DNA of 64,000 nt. Source: Achromobacter spanius (GTDB taxonomy: Bacteria > Pseudomonadota > Gammaproteobacteria > Burkholderiales > Burkholderiaceae_B). Made by a program: the position numbers and the translations under genes. Below, one piece after another: positions 19,303-28,830 of this stretch. Every line of letters begins with the position of its first letter. Positions within the stretch are counted from its first letter, which is position 1. The stretch is from contig NZ_CP121261.1 of assembly GCF_029637605.1 (NCBI RefSeq), positions 5,518,001 through 5,582,000 of the forward strand, written 5' to 3'. The notes below the pieces were generated by a model. That model was not told the origin of the DNA, ran no database searches, and was given only the letters and a program-made list of their open reading frames with translations.

Positions 19303-20354
19303 TCGCCATGCTGGCCGCGTCGCAGGGGCTCAGCCCCGAAGACCCTTCATTCTGGATGCCACTGGCCTTCATGGGGCTGTTGTTCGTGGTGATTGCCGCG
19401 GGCATGGTGCTGGATGGCTTTGACCTGGGCGTGGGCATCCTGCTGCAACTGGCGCCCGAACATGAGCGCGGCCGCATGATGTCGCTCTTGAGCCCCTGGC
19501 GCGACGCCAACGAATTCTGGTTGCTGCTGGGCATGGGCCTGTTCGCATCGGCTTTTCCTTTTGCGTGGGGCGCGGTGCTGGGCAAGCTGTACGGGCCGCT
19601 GACCTTCATGGTGCTGGGCGTGGTGCTGCGCAGCGTGTCGTTCGAATTCCGCATCCGCGCGCGCAACGAGATGAAGCCGCGCTGGATCTTCGGGTTCTGG
19701 GCCGGCTCCATCATTACGGCGTTCGGTCAGGGGATGCTGCTGGGGCGTATCGCCACCGGCTACCAATCCGACGCGGGCTATGGCTGGTTCGCGCTGTTCG
19801 TGGGCCTGTGCGCCGTGGCGGCCTACGTGCTGCTGGGCGCAACGTGGCTGGTCATGCGGGTGGATGGCGACCTTCAACGCCGCGCGGCCTACTGGGCCCG
19901 CCACGCCATCCGCTGGACGGCGGTGGGCATGGTGGCGATTGCGGTGACGCTGGGGCTGGCCAATGCGGGCATCTTCTACAAGTGGAGCAACATCGCCCAC
20001 CTGAGCCTGGCCGCAACCGTGTGGGTGCTGATGCTGGCGGGGTATGTCGCGGCCGAGATGTTGCTGGCCCGCTTGCCCGGCCGGGCCGAGCGTTTCAGTT
20101 GGCTGCCGTTCGTGCTGTGCGTGGGGCTGTTCTTGCTGATGCTGAGCGGTCTGGCCTACAGCCTGTTCCCGTATCTGATCCTGGACGACATGACGCTTTG
20201 GGACGGCGCGGGCGCGCTCGGTTCGATGCGCCTGGTCATGGCTGGCGCGGTGGTGGGGGTACCGGTGGTGTTGGTGTTCAACATCCTGGCGTACCGGTCG
20301 GTTTTCGGCAAGGAACGCGCCCCGGTCCCGCTATTGCCGCCGCCATCGTATTGA
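19299..20354 (+). CDS. Cytochrome bd-like subunit II (CydB homologue)
   Basis: A 351-residue membrane protein with the usual CydB landmarks: MVLDGFDLGVGILL near the N-terminus, DANEFWLLLG where CydB has DGNxxWL, LRSVSFEFR, the GS...FGQG motif, and SLFPYLILDDMTLWD near the C-terminus. It is therefore better conserved than its partner. CydB pairs with CydA to form the membrane heterodimer and normally binds no catalytic heme in CydA-type enzymes. Translation is coupled to the upstream gene. No CydX-like small gene is seen after it. Confidence 0.82.
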   Translation: MIAMLAASQGLSPEDPSFWMPLAFMGLLFVVIAAGMVLDGFDLGVGILLQLAPEHERGRMMSLLSPWRDANEFWLLLGMGLFASAFPFAWGAVLGKLYGPLTFMVLGVVLRSVSFEFRIRARNEMKPRWIFGFWAGSIITAFGQGMLLGRIATGYQSDAGYGWFALFVGLCAVAAYVLLGATWLVMRVDGDLQRRAAYWARHAIRWTAVGMVAIAVTLGLANAGIFYKWSNIAHLSLAATVWVLMLAGYVAAEMLLARLPGRAERFSWLPFVLCVGLFLLMLSGLAYSLFPYLILDDMTLWDGAGALGSMRLVMAGAVVGVPVVLVFNILAYRSVFGKERAPVPLLPPPSY

Positions 20355-20367
20355 TATCGTCCGAACA

Positions 20368-20548
20368 GTAGGATGGGTGTAGCGCGAGAAGGTCGATGCA
20401 AAATCCCCGGCATCGATCGCGCGCAACCCATCATGCAACGCCCCGAATTTTTTGCAATGCGGGCTACGGTGGGGCGGCCGCCTGATGGGTTACGCGCGAT
20501 TCAGGTCGGCATTCTTCTATGAGGCCTGCCGCGCTTCACCCATCCTAC
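20368..20548. repeat. Palindromic intergenic repeat element, copy 2
   Basis: It has the same design as 12674-12851: outer ends GTAGGATGGGTGTAGCGCG and CGCGCTTCACCCATCCTAC, and inner arms CGCGCGCAACCCATCA and TGATGGGTTACGCGCG. It begins 14 bp after the cydB-like stop codon. Lengths are 181 and 178 bp, but the spacer bases between arms differ from copy 1, which suggests selection for the arms rather than recent copying. Confidence 0.8.
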
Positions 20549-20554
20549 AATCAA

Positions 20555-20612
20555 CGATCACGATCACGGATCACGACCGCGGATCACGGACCACGGCCAC
20601 GGATGACATCCC
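20555..20612. repeat. Degenerate short tandem repeat (GGATCACGACC-like)
   Basis: Several imperfect copies of a CGATCACGGA / GGATCACGACC / GGACCACGGCC type unit run between the palindromic element and the end of recQ. There is no coding potential I would support here. Confidence 0.5.
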
Positions 20613-20676
20613 GGACCACCCCCCCACACCGCATGACGACCCATCCACGTCCGCACACTCCGCGGAAGTCCCACCG

Positions 20677-22506
20677 TCACAACACCGGTCTGGCCACCCG
20701 CTGCAGAATCTCTTCGCCGTAGGCTTCCAGCTTGCGGGCGCCTACGCCGCTGATGTGGCTCAGGGCATCCATTGACTCCGGTTGGGCCAGGGCGATTTCG
20801 CGTAGCGTGGCGTCGTGGAAAATGACATAGGCGGGCACGCCGTGGCTCTTGGCGACTTCGCCGCGCCAGGCGCGTAGCGCTTCAAACACCGGTTGCAATT
20901 CAGCCGGCAGGTCAATCGCCGCCGCCTTGGGACGGCCACTGCCCGTTTTGCCCGACTTTGTCTTCTTTTCGGATTCCCGGCGCAGCATCAACTGGCGTTC
21001 GCCCTTGAGTACGGCACGGCTGCCTTCCGTCAGCGCCAGGGTGCCGAAGCCTTCGTTGTCGACGGTCAGCAAGCCTTGCGCCAGCAACTGGCGCAGCACG
21101 CCGCGCCAGGCGGTGTCGCTCAGGTCTTCGCCCACGCCGAACACGCTCAGGGTTTCATGGCCGTGCTGCTTGGTGCGGTCGGTGACCTTGCCGCGCAGGA
21201 TGTCGATGATGTGGCCCGCGCCGTAGCGCTGCCCCCGTTCCTTCCACAAGCGATAGACGGCCGACAGCACTTTTTGCGCGGCCACGGTGCCGTCCCAGGC
21301 CTGCGGCGGTTCCAGGCAGACGTCGCAGTTGCCGCAGGCGGTGATCTGCTGGCCGAAGTACGCCAGCAGCCGCACCCGCCGGCATTCCACCGTTTCGCAC
21401 AGGCCCAGCATGGCGTCCAGTTGCTGGCCCAGGCGTCGGCGATAGGACTCGTCGCCGGGGGATTCGTCGATCATGCGGCGCTGCTGCACCACGTCTTGCA
21501 GGCCGTAGGCCAGCCACGCCGTGGCGGGCAGGCCGTCGCGGCCGGCGCGGCCGGTTTCCTGGTAGTAGCCTTCAACGGATTTGGGCAGGTCGATGTGCGC
21601 CACGAAGCGCACGTCCGGCTTGTCGATGCCCATGCCGAAGGCAATGGTGGCCACCATGACCACGCCGTCTTCCCGCAGGAAGCGGGACTGGTTGGCCGCG
21701 CGCACCTGCGGGCTGAGGCCGGCGTGGTAGGGCATCGCGTCTATGCCCTGGTTGCACAGGAATTCGGCCGTCTCTTCGACCCGCGCCCGCGACAAGCCAT
21801 ACACCACGCCGGACTCGCCGTCGTGTTCGGTGCGGATCATCTCCAGCAGTTGCTTGCGCACCTCGTTCTTTTCGACGATGCGGTAGCGGATGTTGGGGCG
21901 GTCGAAGCTGGACACGAAATGCCGGGCATCGTCCAGCGACAGGCGCTGTGCGATCTCGGTGCGTGTGTCCGCCGTGGCCGTGGCGGTAAGCGCGATGCGC
22001 GGCACATCGGGCCAGCGCTCGTGCAGCATGGACAGGCCCAGGTATTCCGGCCGGAAATCATGCCCCCATTGCGACACGCAGTGCGCTTCGTCGATGGCGA
22101 ACAGGGCGATGCGGCCGCGCTCAAGCAATTGCAGGCAGCGGTCGGTCAATAGCCGTTCGGGCGCGACGTAAAGCAAATCAAGTTCGCCGGCCAGGAACGC
22201 TTGTTCAACGTCGCGGGCCACGCGCCAGTCTTGCGTGGAATTCAGGAAGGCCGCGCGCACGCCAAGTTCCGTCAGGGCGTCGACCTGGTCCTGCATCAGC
22301 GCGATCAGGGGCGACACGACGATGCCGGTGCCTTCACGCACCAGGGACGGAATCTGGTAACAAAGCGATTTCCCTCCGCCCGTGGGCATGAGGACCAGCG
22401 CGTCACCACCGTCGATCACTTGTTCGACAATGGCTTGCTGGTCGCCGCGGAAGGATTCGTAACCGAAAACGCGCTGCAGGACGCCAAGGGCGCGCGCGTC
22501 AGACAT
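20677..22506 (-). CDS. recQ: ATP-dependent DNA helicase RecQ
   Basis: A 609-residue 3'-5' helicase of the RecQ family. Motif I is [11 protein letters not shown], motif II is DEAH, and the helicase C-terminal domain contains [17 protein letters not shown] and [11 protein letters not shown] zinc-binding segment ([11 protein letters not shown]) and a C-terminal HRDC domain ([20 protein letters not shown]) complete the bacterial RecQ layout. It acts in recombination initiation and fork repair. Single gene on this strand, convergent with the cyd-like pair. Confidence 0.95.
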   Translation of the reverse strand: MSDARALGVLQRVFGYESFRGDQQAIVEQVIDGGDALVLMPTGGGKSLCYQIPSLVREGTGIVVSPLIALMQDQVDALTELGVRAAFLNSTQDWRVARDVEQAFLAGELDLLYVAPERLLTDRCLQLLERGRIALFAIDEAHCVSQWGHDFRPEYLGLSMLHERWPDVPRIALTATATADTRTEIAQRLSLDDARHFVSSFDRPNIRYRIVEKNEVRKQLLEMIRTEHDGESGVVYGLSRARVEETAEFLCNQGIDAMPYHAGLSPQVRAANQSRFLREDGVVMVATIAFGMGIDKPDVRFVAHIDLPKSVEGYYQETGRAGRDGLPATAWLAYGLQDVVQQRRMIDESPGDESYRRRLGQQLDAMLGLCETVECRRVRLLAYFGQQITACGNCDVCLEPPQAWDGTVAAQKVLSAVYRLWKERGQRYGAGHIIDILRGKVTDRTKQHGHETLSVFGVGEDLSDTAWRGVLRQLLAQGLLTVDNEGFGTLALTEGSRAVLKGERQLMLRRESEKKTKSGKTGSGRPKAAAIDLPAELQPVFEALRAWRGEVAKSHGVPAYVIFHDATLREIALAQPESMDALSHISGVGARKLEAYGEEILQRVARPVL

Positions 22507-22640
22507 GGGGGTAGGCCGGAAGCATCATGGCGGGGATTTTAAGCCGCAATTCCAGGCCGGTTCTTTTCAGGGGGATATTTCCGTCCGCCTTGCGGCCCGG
22601 CGCCCCGTGGCACCCCCGTGACCACCAGTTCACTGACTGC

Positions 22641-23987
22641 CTACCAGCTCAACCAGGTGCCGCGCATGAAGGTGTCCACGGGCATGCTGAGGTTGGCGCG
22701 CCATTCGTAGTTGCCCGACACAATGTCGCGGTCGGCGCCCACCGCCAGTTGCACCTTGGGCGCCACGAACATGCTGTGCGACAAACCCACGCGCTGCTCG
22801 GCAAGGGCCGAGCCTTCGCGCAGCCCCGAATAGGTGCCGCTGAAGGTGCCCCAGCCGCTGATGGGCACGCCGGCCGAGAAGGTGTTGCGCGACTGGGCGG
22901 CCGAGGCCACGCCGCCGGAATAGGTGGACAGGTCACCGAAGCCCGCGCCAATCTGTTCGTTGGTGTAGCCCAGGCTGACCATGTCCGCCACGTCCACGTT
23001 GTAGCCAAAGCGGTAGCGCCAGGCGTTGGAAGCGTCGAACGAGCTTTGCGTGGCGCCCGCCTGGAATGTGCCGTATTCGCCCGCGGCATAGGTCGTGCCC
23101 AGGCCGCGCGTGGTCAACGCGGGTGCGCTCTGCATCTGGCCTTCCAGGGTGAGCGCCGGGGTCAGCCCGTAGCGCACGGTGCCGGACCCCACCGACGCGC
23201 CATAATCCACCGCGCCCGACTGCGCGGTGGGATCCATCCGGTTCAGCTTGCCGACCGACGACGAATAGCCGAAGCTGCCTTCCGGCACCGTGGCGGCCGA
23301 GCCTGCCCAGTTGGCAATCTGCAGCCCGCCCACTGGCGCGCTGCTGCCCCAGACGGGCGCATTGGCGTTGATATTGCCCACGGTGAGCGACGGGCCGGAC
23401 GTGTTCCGGTACACCCAGTTGCGGTCGCCGCCATAGCGCAGGCCGTCCTGGCCGCTGACCGACGCGAACCAGGGGCGGCTCGGGCGCGATACGCCCGAGA
23501 TCACCACCACCGGCACGCGCGGGATGTCGCTGTCTTCCAAGGCGAAGGAATAGTCGGGCGTGCTGTCTTCAACAACCGCCTCGGGGGCGTTCTCGCATTC
23601 CAGCGGGATGTCTTCGCCGTTTCCTGACAGGCTGGATCCCAGTCCGGGAATCGTGGCGGAGTCCCAGCCGTCACCCACGCTGTCCTCTTCACCCCCGCGC
23701 ACACTGGTGTCCATGGCCGGCTCGGCGACCAGCATCCCGCACAAGGGCGGGTCCAGCGGAACGGCGCGCGCCGCGATCGAGGGCGCGGGACGCACGGGAA
23801 TCGGCTGTACCGGCGACAGCACGCCGATGCCGCGCGCCACCAGCACTGGCGCGTCCCGCGCGGGCAAGGGGGCAGAAAAGGGGGGCGCATCAACTGGGTC
23901 GGCAAGCGCGGCCGACAGCGGGCAAGCCACTCCCGCCGTCAGCGTCGCGTGCAACAACCGTTTGCGCCAGATTGCAGGGGCGACCAT
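22641..23987 (-). CDS. Secreted usher-like beta-barrel outer-membrane protein (hypothetical)
   Basis: A 448-residue protein with a signal peptide (ATLTAGVACPLSAALA, cleavage near residue 29). Residues about 30-165 are Pro/Asp/Glu-rich and probably disordered. Residues about 170-448 are alternating beta strands with strings such as VRYGLTPALTLEGQMQ, GEYGTFQAGATQSSFD and WRYRFGYNVDVADMVSLGY. These resemble the barrel of fimbrial ushers, but the length is about half that of a true usher and no plug or chaperone-binding N-domain is recognisable. No fimbrial subunit or chaperone gene is nearby. It ends in an aromatic residue (Trp), as many barrel proteins do. The function is unknown. Confidence 0.6.
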   Translation of the reverse strand: MVAPAIWRKRLLHATLTAGVACPLSAALADPVDAPPFSAPLPARDAPVLVARGIGVLSPVQPIPVRPAPSIAARAVPLDPPLCGMLVAEPAMDTSVRGGEEDSVGDGWDSATIPGLGSSLSGNGEDIPLECENAPEAVVEDSTPDYSFALEDSDIPRVPVVVISGVSRPSRPWFASVSGQDGLRYGGDRNWVYRNTSGPSLTVGNINANAPVWGSSAPVGGLQIANWAGSAATVPEGSFGYSSSVGKLNRMDPTAQSGAVDYGASVGSGTVRYGLTPALTLEGQMQSAPALTTRGLGTTYAAGEYGTFQAGATQSSFDASNAWRYRFGYNVDVADMVSLGYTNEQIGAGFGDLSTYSGGVASAAQSRNTFSAGVPISGWGTFSGTYSGLREGSALAEQRVGLSHSMFVAPKVQLAVGADRDIVSGNYEWRANLSMPVDTFMRGTWLSW

Positions 23988-24180
23988 AAAATCAGTGTAG
24001 AGAGGGGACTTTGCCGTAGCTGTAAACGATTTTTAGTAAACCGGACCAGCGGCAAGACCAAGGGCCCCATTTTAGGGCCGATCAAGCGCGCCAACACACG
24101 CCGTACATCATGCAACAGGTCTATTTCAGTTGATTTCTTGCCCCTTGCGGTTGGACGCGCCGCGCCGCACTATGGCGTCC

Positions 24181-24882
24181 ATGGACAATCCTCATACCAA
24201 GCTGCTGGTCGTCGACGACGACCCGGCCCTGCGTCAGTTGCTCGCCGACTACCTGAATCGGCACGGCTACGACACCTTGCTGGCGCCGGATGCCACCGAT
24301 CTGTCGACGCGCATCACCCGCTATGCCCCCGACCTGCTCGTGCTGGACCGCATGCTGCCCGGCGGCGATGGGGCCGACGCCTGCCGCCGCCTGCGCGAGC
24401 AAGGCGAAGACATCCCCGTCATTCTGCTGACCGCGCGCGACGAAGCCGTGGACCGCATCATCGGCCTGGAAGCGGGCGCCGACGATTACGTCGGCAAGCC
24501 GTTTGACCCGCGTGAACTGCTGGCCCGCATCGAAGCCGTGTTGCGCCGCAAGCGCGGCCCGTCCGCCTTGACCAAGGACGCGCCGGTCACCTTCGGCCCG
24601 TTCCTGTTCGACCCGTCCACCCGGCAGTTGTCGCGCGATGGCACGGTGGTCAAGCTGACGGGCGGCGAGATCAATCTGCTGGAAGCCCTGGTGCGCAACG
24701 CGGGCAAGCCCCTGTCGCGGGAACGCCTGCTGGCGCTCGCGCGCGATGATGACGCCGGCGAACGCAACGACCGCGCCATCGACATCGCCATCCTGCGCCT
24801 GCGCCGCGTGATCGAAGACGACCCGAAACAGCCGCGCTGGATCCAGACCGTTTGGGGCATTGGCTACCGGTTCTCGCCCTGA
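24181..24882 (+). CDS. OmpR-family response regulator
   Basis: A 233-residue regulator. The N-terminal receiver domain shows KLLVVDDDPALR, the phospho-acceptor region LLVLDRMLPGGDG and the Lys in VGKPFDPRELLAR. The C-terminal winged helix domain is OmpR/PhoB type (LTGGEINLLEALV, later VWGIGYRF). The start could also be the ATG at 24172, three codons upstream. Its stop overlaps the kinase start (TGATG), so the pair is coupled. It resembles OmpR/EnvZ-like or RstA-like systems; the stimulus is unknown. Confidence 0.92.
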   Translation: MDNPHTKLLVVDDDPALRQLLADYLNRHGYDTLLAPDATDLSTRITRYAPDLLVLDRMLPGGDGADACRRLREQGEDIPVILLTARDEAVDRIIGLEAGADDYVGKPFDPRELLARIEAVLRRKRGPSALTKDAPVTFGPFLFDPSTRQLSRDGTVVKLTGGEINLLEALVRNAGKPLSRERLLALARDDDAGERNDRAIDIAILRLRRVIEDDPKQPRWIQTVWGIGYRFSP

Positions 24883-26492
24883 TGCGTTTTCTTGCCCGTT
24901 TCCTGGTGCCGCGCTCGTTGCGGGCGCGCTTGATTCTGCTGATCCTGGGCTCCGTCCTGCTGACGCAAGCGGCCACGTTGGTGACGGTGTCGTACTTCCG
25001 GCACAAGTTCATGGAAGACGTGGCCATCGGCTACATCGTCACCACCATCCGCACCCTGCGCGCCGCCTTGTCCGAAGTGCCCGCCGAGGACCGTGCCGAT
25101 TTCGTGCGCACGGCGTCTCAGAACCAATGGCGCCTGTGGTCGCGCGTGCTGCCCGCCGAAGCCAGGCTGCAACGTTTCAATGGACGGCGTCCGCCGCCGC
25201 CCCCCCGAGCCTCGCCCCGACCGCCCCCCCCGCCGCCGTCGGACGCCCGCCCGGGCGACCGGCCGCCGCCGGATGGGCATGACGGCGAGCGCGGCGACGA
25301 GCGCGGCGATGAGCGCGGCGGCGAGCACGAGATGGGTGTCGATCAGGAAGATACCCGCACCGCCCAGCAACGCGAGGCCGACCGAGTGGCGCACGAAGAG
25401 CGCATGCGGCGCCACAACAAACCCGAGCCCGACGACATTCGCCGCGACCTCAAGGCGTTGGTGCAGTTGCTGAACGAACGGCTGAACGATGGCACCCGCG
25501 TGGCGCTGTCGCGCGGCCCCGCGCCCGAGATCTTTATCTCGCTGGCGCCCAATTCGGCCAGCGAAGACGTGCCGCGGCTGCGGGAATGGCTGGTGATTCC
25601 GCTTGAACGGCTAGACCCCCCCGTGGCCACGCCCTTCATCGCCGCCTGGCTGGGGGGACTAGGCCTGTTGCTGTTGCTGGCCGTGGGCTTCTCCTGGCAC
25701 ATCACGCGCCCCATCACTCGGTTGGCGGATGCCGCTGACCGCTTGGCGGCGGGGCAACCGCAGCGCGTGGAGCCTTCGGGTCCCCACGAGACCCGTGCCT
25801 TGGGCGAACGCTTCAACGCCATGCTGGACGCGCTGGCCGAATCCGACTCGGTGCGCCGCACGCTGTTGTCCGGCTTGCCGCACGACCTGAAAGGGCCGTT
25901 GTCGCGCATGTGGCTGCGGATTGAAATGGCCGACGATTCCAAGCTGAAGGAAGGCCTGCGTACCGATCTTCAAGACATGCAGCACATGGTGGACCAGTTC
26001 ATCGGTTTCGTGCGCGGCACGGATCCGGCCGCCTACCGCTATGCGCCTATCGTGTTGTCCGAATGGTTGGCCGAGCGCGTTGGCGCCTGGCATGGCGCCG
26101 GTACCGACATCCACCTGAAGTCGGTGGACGACGACGCACCGCTGGTGGTGCAGGCCGACGCGGTGGCCTTGGGCCGCCTGCTGGACAACCTGATCGGCAA
26201 TGCCCTGAACCACGGCGCCCCGCCGGTAAACGTCAGCCTGCGCCGCGTAGAGCGCGAGGCGGTGCTGGATGTGGCGGACCATGGTCCCGGCATCGTGCCC
26301 GAACGCCGCCAGGAGGCGCTACGCCCGTTCAGTCGGCTGGACGATGCGCGCACGCGCACCGGCAGCGTGGGGTTGGGCCTGGCGCTGGCCGAGGCCATTG
26401 CGCGCGCGCACGGCGGTTCGCTGGAGCTTCGCCAAGCCGAATCCGGCGGCCTGTGCGTGCGGGTAAGGCTGCCGCTGTCGGAAAACGCCTAG
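24882..26492 (+). CDS. Sensor histidine kinase with Pro-rich and Gly/Asp/Arg repeat periplasmic segment
   Basis: A 536-residue inner-membrane kinase. A first membrane span ([18 protein letters not shown]) is followed by a periplasmic loop of about 215 residues, a second span ([16 protein letters not shown]), a HAMP domain, a HisKA domain with phospho-acceptor His in [11 protein letters not shown], and an ATPase domain with [14 protein letters not shown] and [11 protein letters not shown]. The loop contains a proline run (about residues 107-130) and a charged Gly/Asp/Glu/Arg repeat of the GDERG type, encoded by tandem copies at about 25285-25325. It is the partner of the overlapping response regulator gene. 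Confidence 0.92.
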   Translation: MRFLARFLVPRSLRARLILLILGSVLLTQAATLVTVSYFRHKFMEDVAIGYIVTTIRTLRAALSEVPAEDRADFVRTASQNQWRLWSRVLPAEARLQRFNGRRPPPPPRASPRPPPPPPSDARPGDRPPPDGHDGERGDERGDERGGEHEMGVDQEDTRTAQQREADRVAHEERMRRHNKPEPDDIRRDLKALVQLLNERLNDGTRVALSRGPAPEIFISLAPNSASEDVPRLREWLVIPLERLDPPVATPFIAAWLGGLGLLLLLAVGFSWHITRPITRLADAADRLAAGQPQRVEPSGPHETRALGERFNAMLDALAESDSVRRTLLSGLPHDLKGPLSRMWLRIEMADDSKLKEGLRTDLQDMQHMVDQFIGFVRGTDPAAYRYAPIVLSEWLAERVGAWHGAGTDIHLKSVDDDAPLVVQADAVALGRLLDNLIGNALNHGAPPVNVSLRRVEREAVLDVADHGPGIVPERRQEALRPFSRLDDARTRTGSVGLGLALAEAIARAHGGSLELRQAESGGLCVRVRLPLSENA

Positions 26493-26545
26493 CCCCACCA
26501 TACGGTACGATGCATCCTGCTTCGTCCCTTGTCGTTTTTCGCACC

Positions 26546-27619
26546 ATGGCCATCCAGTCCGATTCCCTTTCCTCTCGTCCCGACGCCCCCCGCATTGTGG
26601 CGCCGCAGCCGGTATCGCCCAACGAGGAATCGATCGAGCGCGCCTTGCGGCCCAAGGCGCTGCAGGAATATGTAGGCCAGCAGCGTGCGCGCGAACAGCT
26701 CGAGATCTTCATCGCCGCGGCGCGCAAGCGCGGCGAAGCCCTGGACCACGTGTTGCTCTTCGGCCCGCCCGGGCTGGGCAAGACCACGCTGGCCCACATC
26801 ATTGCGCACGAAATGGGCGTGCAACTGCGCCAGACTTCCGGCCCCGTGCTGGAACGCCCGGGCGACCTGGCGGCATTGCTGACCAACCTGGAAAAGAACG
26901 ATGTGCTGTTCATCGACGAAATCCACCGCCTGTCGCCCGTGGTTGAAGAAATTCTGTATCCGGCGCTGGAAGATTTCCAGATCGACATCCTGATCGGCGA
27001 AGGCCCGGCCGCGCGCAGCGTCAAGCTGGACCTGCAGCCGTTCACGCTGGTGGGCGCCACCACGCGGGCGGGCATGCTGACGAACCCGCTGCGCGACCGC
27101 TTCGGCATCGTGTCGCGGCTGGAGTTCTACAACGCCACGGACCTGGGCCATATCGTGACCCGCAGCGCGGGCTTGCTCAACGCCGTCATCACGCCCGACG
27201 GCGCGGCGGAAGTGGCGCGCCGTGCACGTGGCACCCCGCGTATCGCCAACCGCTTGCTGCGTCGCGTGCGCGACTACGCCGAGGTCAAGGCCAGCGGCAC
27301 CATCGACGCCGACGTCGCCGGCCGCGCGCTGGCGATGCTGGAAGTCGACCCGCAGGGCCTGGACCTGATGGACCGCAAGCTGCTGGAAGCCATCATCCAC
27401 AAGTTCGATGGCGGCCCGGTGGGCGTGGACAGCCTGGCCGCGGCGATCGGCGAAGAGCGCGACACCATCGAAGACGTGATCGAGCCCTACCTGATTCAGC
27501 ACGGCTATCTGCAACGCACGCCGCGTGGCCGCACCGCCACGCTGTCCACCTGGCGCCATCTGGGCCTGGCGCCTCCCGCCGGCGCGGCCACCGGCACCGG
27601 CGAGCTCTTCAACAAGTAG
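26546..27619 (+). CDS. ruvB: Holliday junction branch migration ATPase RuvB
   Basis: A 357-residue AAA+ motor with Walker [10 protein letters not shown] (about residue 73), Walker [11 protein letters not shown], sensor [19 protein letters not shown] and the C-terminal winged helix. The start at 26546 gives the usual length. It drives branch migration with RuvA; RuvC resolves the junction. Unlike in E. coli, ruvB is not adjacent to ruvA: two genes and a strand change separate them (ruvA at 29754-30326, minus). Confidence 0.96.
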   Translation: MAIQSDSLSSRPDAPRIVAPQPVSPNEESIERALRPKALQEYVGQQRAREQLEIFIAAARKRGEALDHVLLFGPPGLGKTTLAHIIAHEMGVQLRQTSGPVLERPGDLAALLTNLEKNDVLFIDEIHRLSPVVEEILYPALEDFQIDILIGEGPAARSVKLDLQPFTLVGATTRAGMLTNPLRDRFGIVSRLEFYNATDLGHIVTRSAGLLNAVITPDGAAEVARRARGTPRIANRLLRRVRDYAEVKASGTIDADVAGRALAMLEVDPQGLDLMDRKLLEAIIHKFDGGPVGVDSLAAAIGEERDTIEDVIEPYLIQHGYLQRTPRGRTATLSTWRHLGLAPPAGAATGTGELFNK

Positions 27620-27716
27620 GCCGGGCGGATACCGGGCAGCAGCTACGGCGCAATCGGCGTGGCGGGTTTATGATCCTGGGGTTTCGACATCCCCGCGATC
27701 AAAGGACCGGATTCCC

Positions 27717-28682
27717 ATGCTGCCCGAATTGCCTACCTATGATGACGTCGTGCGCGCCAGCGAGCGCCTGGCCGGCAACGCCCACCGCACGCCCGTCTTG
27801 ACCTCGGCCACGGCCGACGCCATCAGCGGCGCGTCGATCTTCTTCAAGTGCGAGAATTTCCAGCGCATGGGCGCCTTCAAGTTCCGCGGCGGCTACAACG
27901 CCATCGCGCGCCTGACGCCCGAACAGCGCGCCGCCGGCGTGGTGACGTTTTCGTCGGGCAACCATGCGCAAGCCATTGCGCTGGCGTCCAGGCTGCAGGG
28001 CGTGTCGGCCACGATCATCATGCCGCTGGACGCCCCGGCGGCCAAGCGCGCCGCCACCGAAGGCTACGGCGGCAAGATCGTCACCTATGACCGTTACACC
28101 GAAGACCGCGAACAGATCGCGCGGCGTATCCAGGCCGAAACCGGGGCCACGCTGATTCCGCCCTACGACCATGAAGACGTGATCACGGGGCAGGGTACGG
28201 CTGCCAAGGAATTGTTCGAGGAAGTCGGCGAACTGGACTATCTGTTCGTCTGCCTGGGCGGCGGCGGGCTGTTGTCGGGATCCGCCTTGTCAGCCTTTGC
28301 GCTCAGCCCGCGCTGCCTGGTGTACGGCGTTGAGCCCGAAGCCGGCAACGACGGCCAGCAGTCGCTGCGCAAGGGTGAAATCGTCCGAATTCCCGCCCCC
28401 AAGACCTTGGCGGACGGTGCGGCCACCACCCACCTGGGCAACCTGACCTTCCCGCTCATCCAGAAATATGTGCGCGACATCGTTACGGTGTCGGATGACC
28501 AACTGGTCACCACCATGAAGTTCTTTGCCGAACGCATGAAGATGGTGGTGGAGCCCACGGGCTGCCTGGCCGCAGCCGCGGTCATGCAGAACGCGGTGCC
28601 GGTGCAAGGTGCACGGGTCGGGGTCATCATCAGCGGCGGCAACGTCGACCTTCCGGCCTACGCCAAGCTACTGGCGTCCTGA
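27717..28682 (+). CDS. Threonine/serine dehydratase-family PLP enzyme
   Basis: A 321-residue fold-type II PLP enzyme. The PLP lysine is in MGAFKFRGGYNA, the substrate loop is TFSSGNHAQAIALA, and the glycine-rich phosphate loop is CLGGGGLLSGS. The length corresponds to short biodegradative threonine ammonia-lyases, serine racemases and threo-3-hydroxyaspartate dehydratases, which sequence reading cannot separate. It lacks a C-terminal ACT regulatory domain, so isoleucine feedback is not expected. The start at 27717 is chosen because the upstream in-frame part overlaps ruvB. Confidence 0.88.
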   Translation: MLPELPTYDDVVRASERLAGNAHRTPVLTSATADAISGASIFFKCENFQRMGAFKFRGGYNAIARLTPEQRAAGVVTFSSGNHAQAIALASRLQGVSATIIMPLDAPAAKRAATEGYGGKIVTYDRYTEDREQIARRIQAETGATLIPPYDHEDVITGQGTAAKELFEEVGELDYLFVCLGGGGLLSGSALSAFALSPRCLVYGVEPEAGNDGQQSLRKGEIVRIPAPKTLADGAATTHLGNLTFPLIQKYVRDIVTVSDDQLVTTMKFFAERMKMVVEPTGCLAAAAVMQNAVPVQGARVGVIISGGNVDLPAYAKLLAS

Positions 28683-28737
28683 CCGCCAGCATGGCAGGCG
28701 AATGACACGCGCATGACGTTCCTATGACGCGCATCAA

Positions 28738-28758
28738 GCGGCCCGCACGCCGGGCCGC
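28738..28758. other. GC-rich hairpin without T tract
   Basis: GCGGCCCG and CGGGCCGC form an 8-bp stem around CACGC between the dehydratase and NDUFA9-like genes. It may slow transcription or stabilise an RNA end, but lacks the T run of an intrinsic terminator. Confidence 0.4.
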
Positions 28759-28830
28759 CGATGCGTGCTTGCGGTTGTTGTCCGTGCAGGGCAGAATCGG
28801 GTCTCGATCTTGACGAACAGGGGCTGCGGC

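Noticed and set aside
20555..20676. CRISPR-like repeats in the recQ-cydB gap
   Set aside because: The repeat units are short, imperfect and without spacers of constant length; they are simple tandem repeats.
22641..23987. Complete chaperone-usher fimbrial locus
   Set aside because: The protein is half the usher length and neither chaperone nor pilin genes are adjacent.
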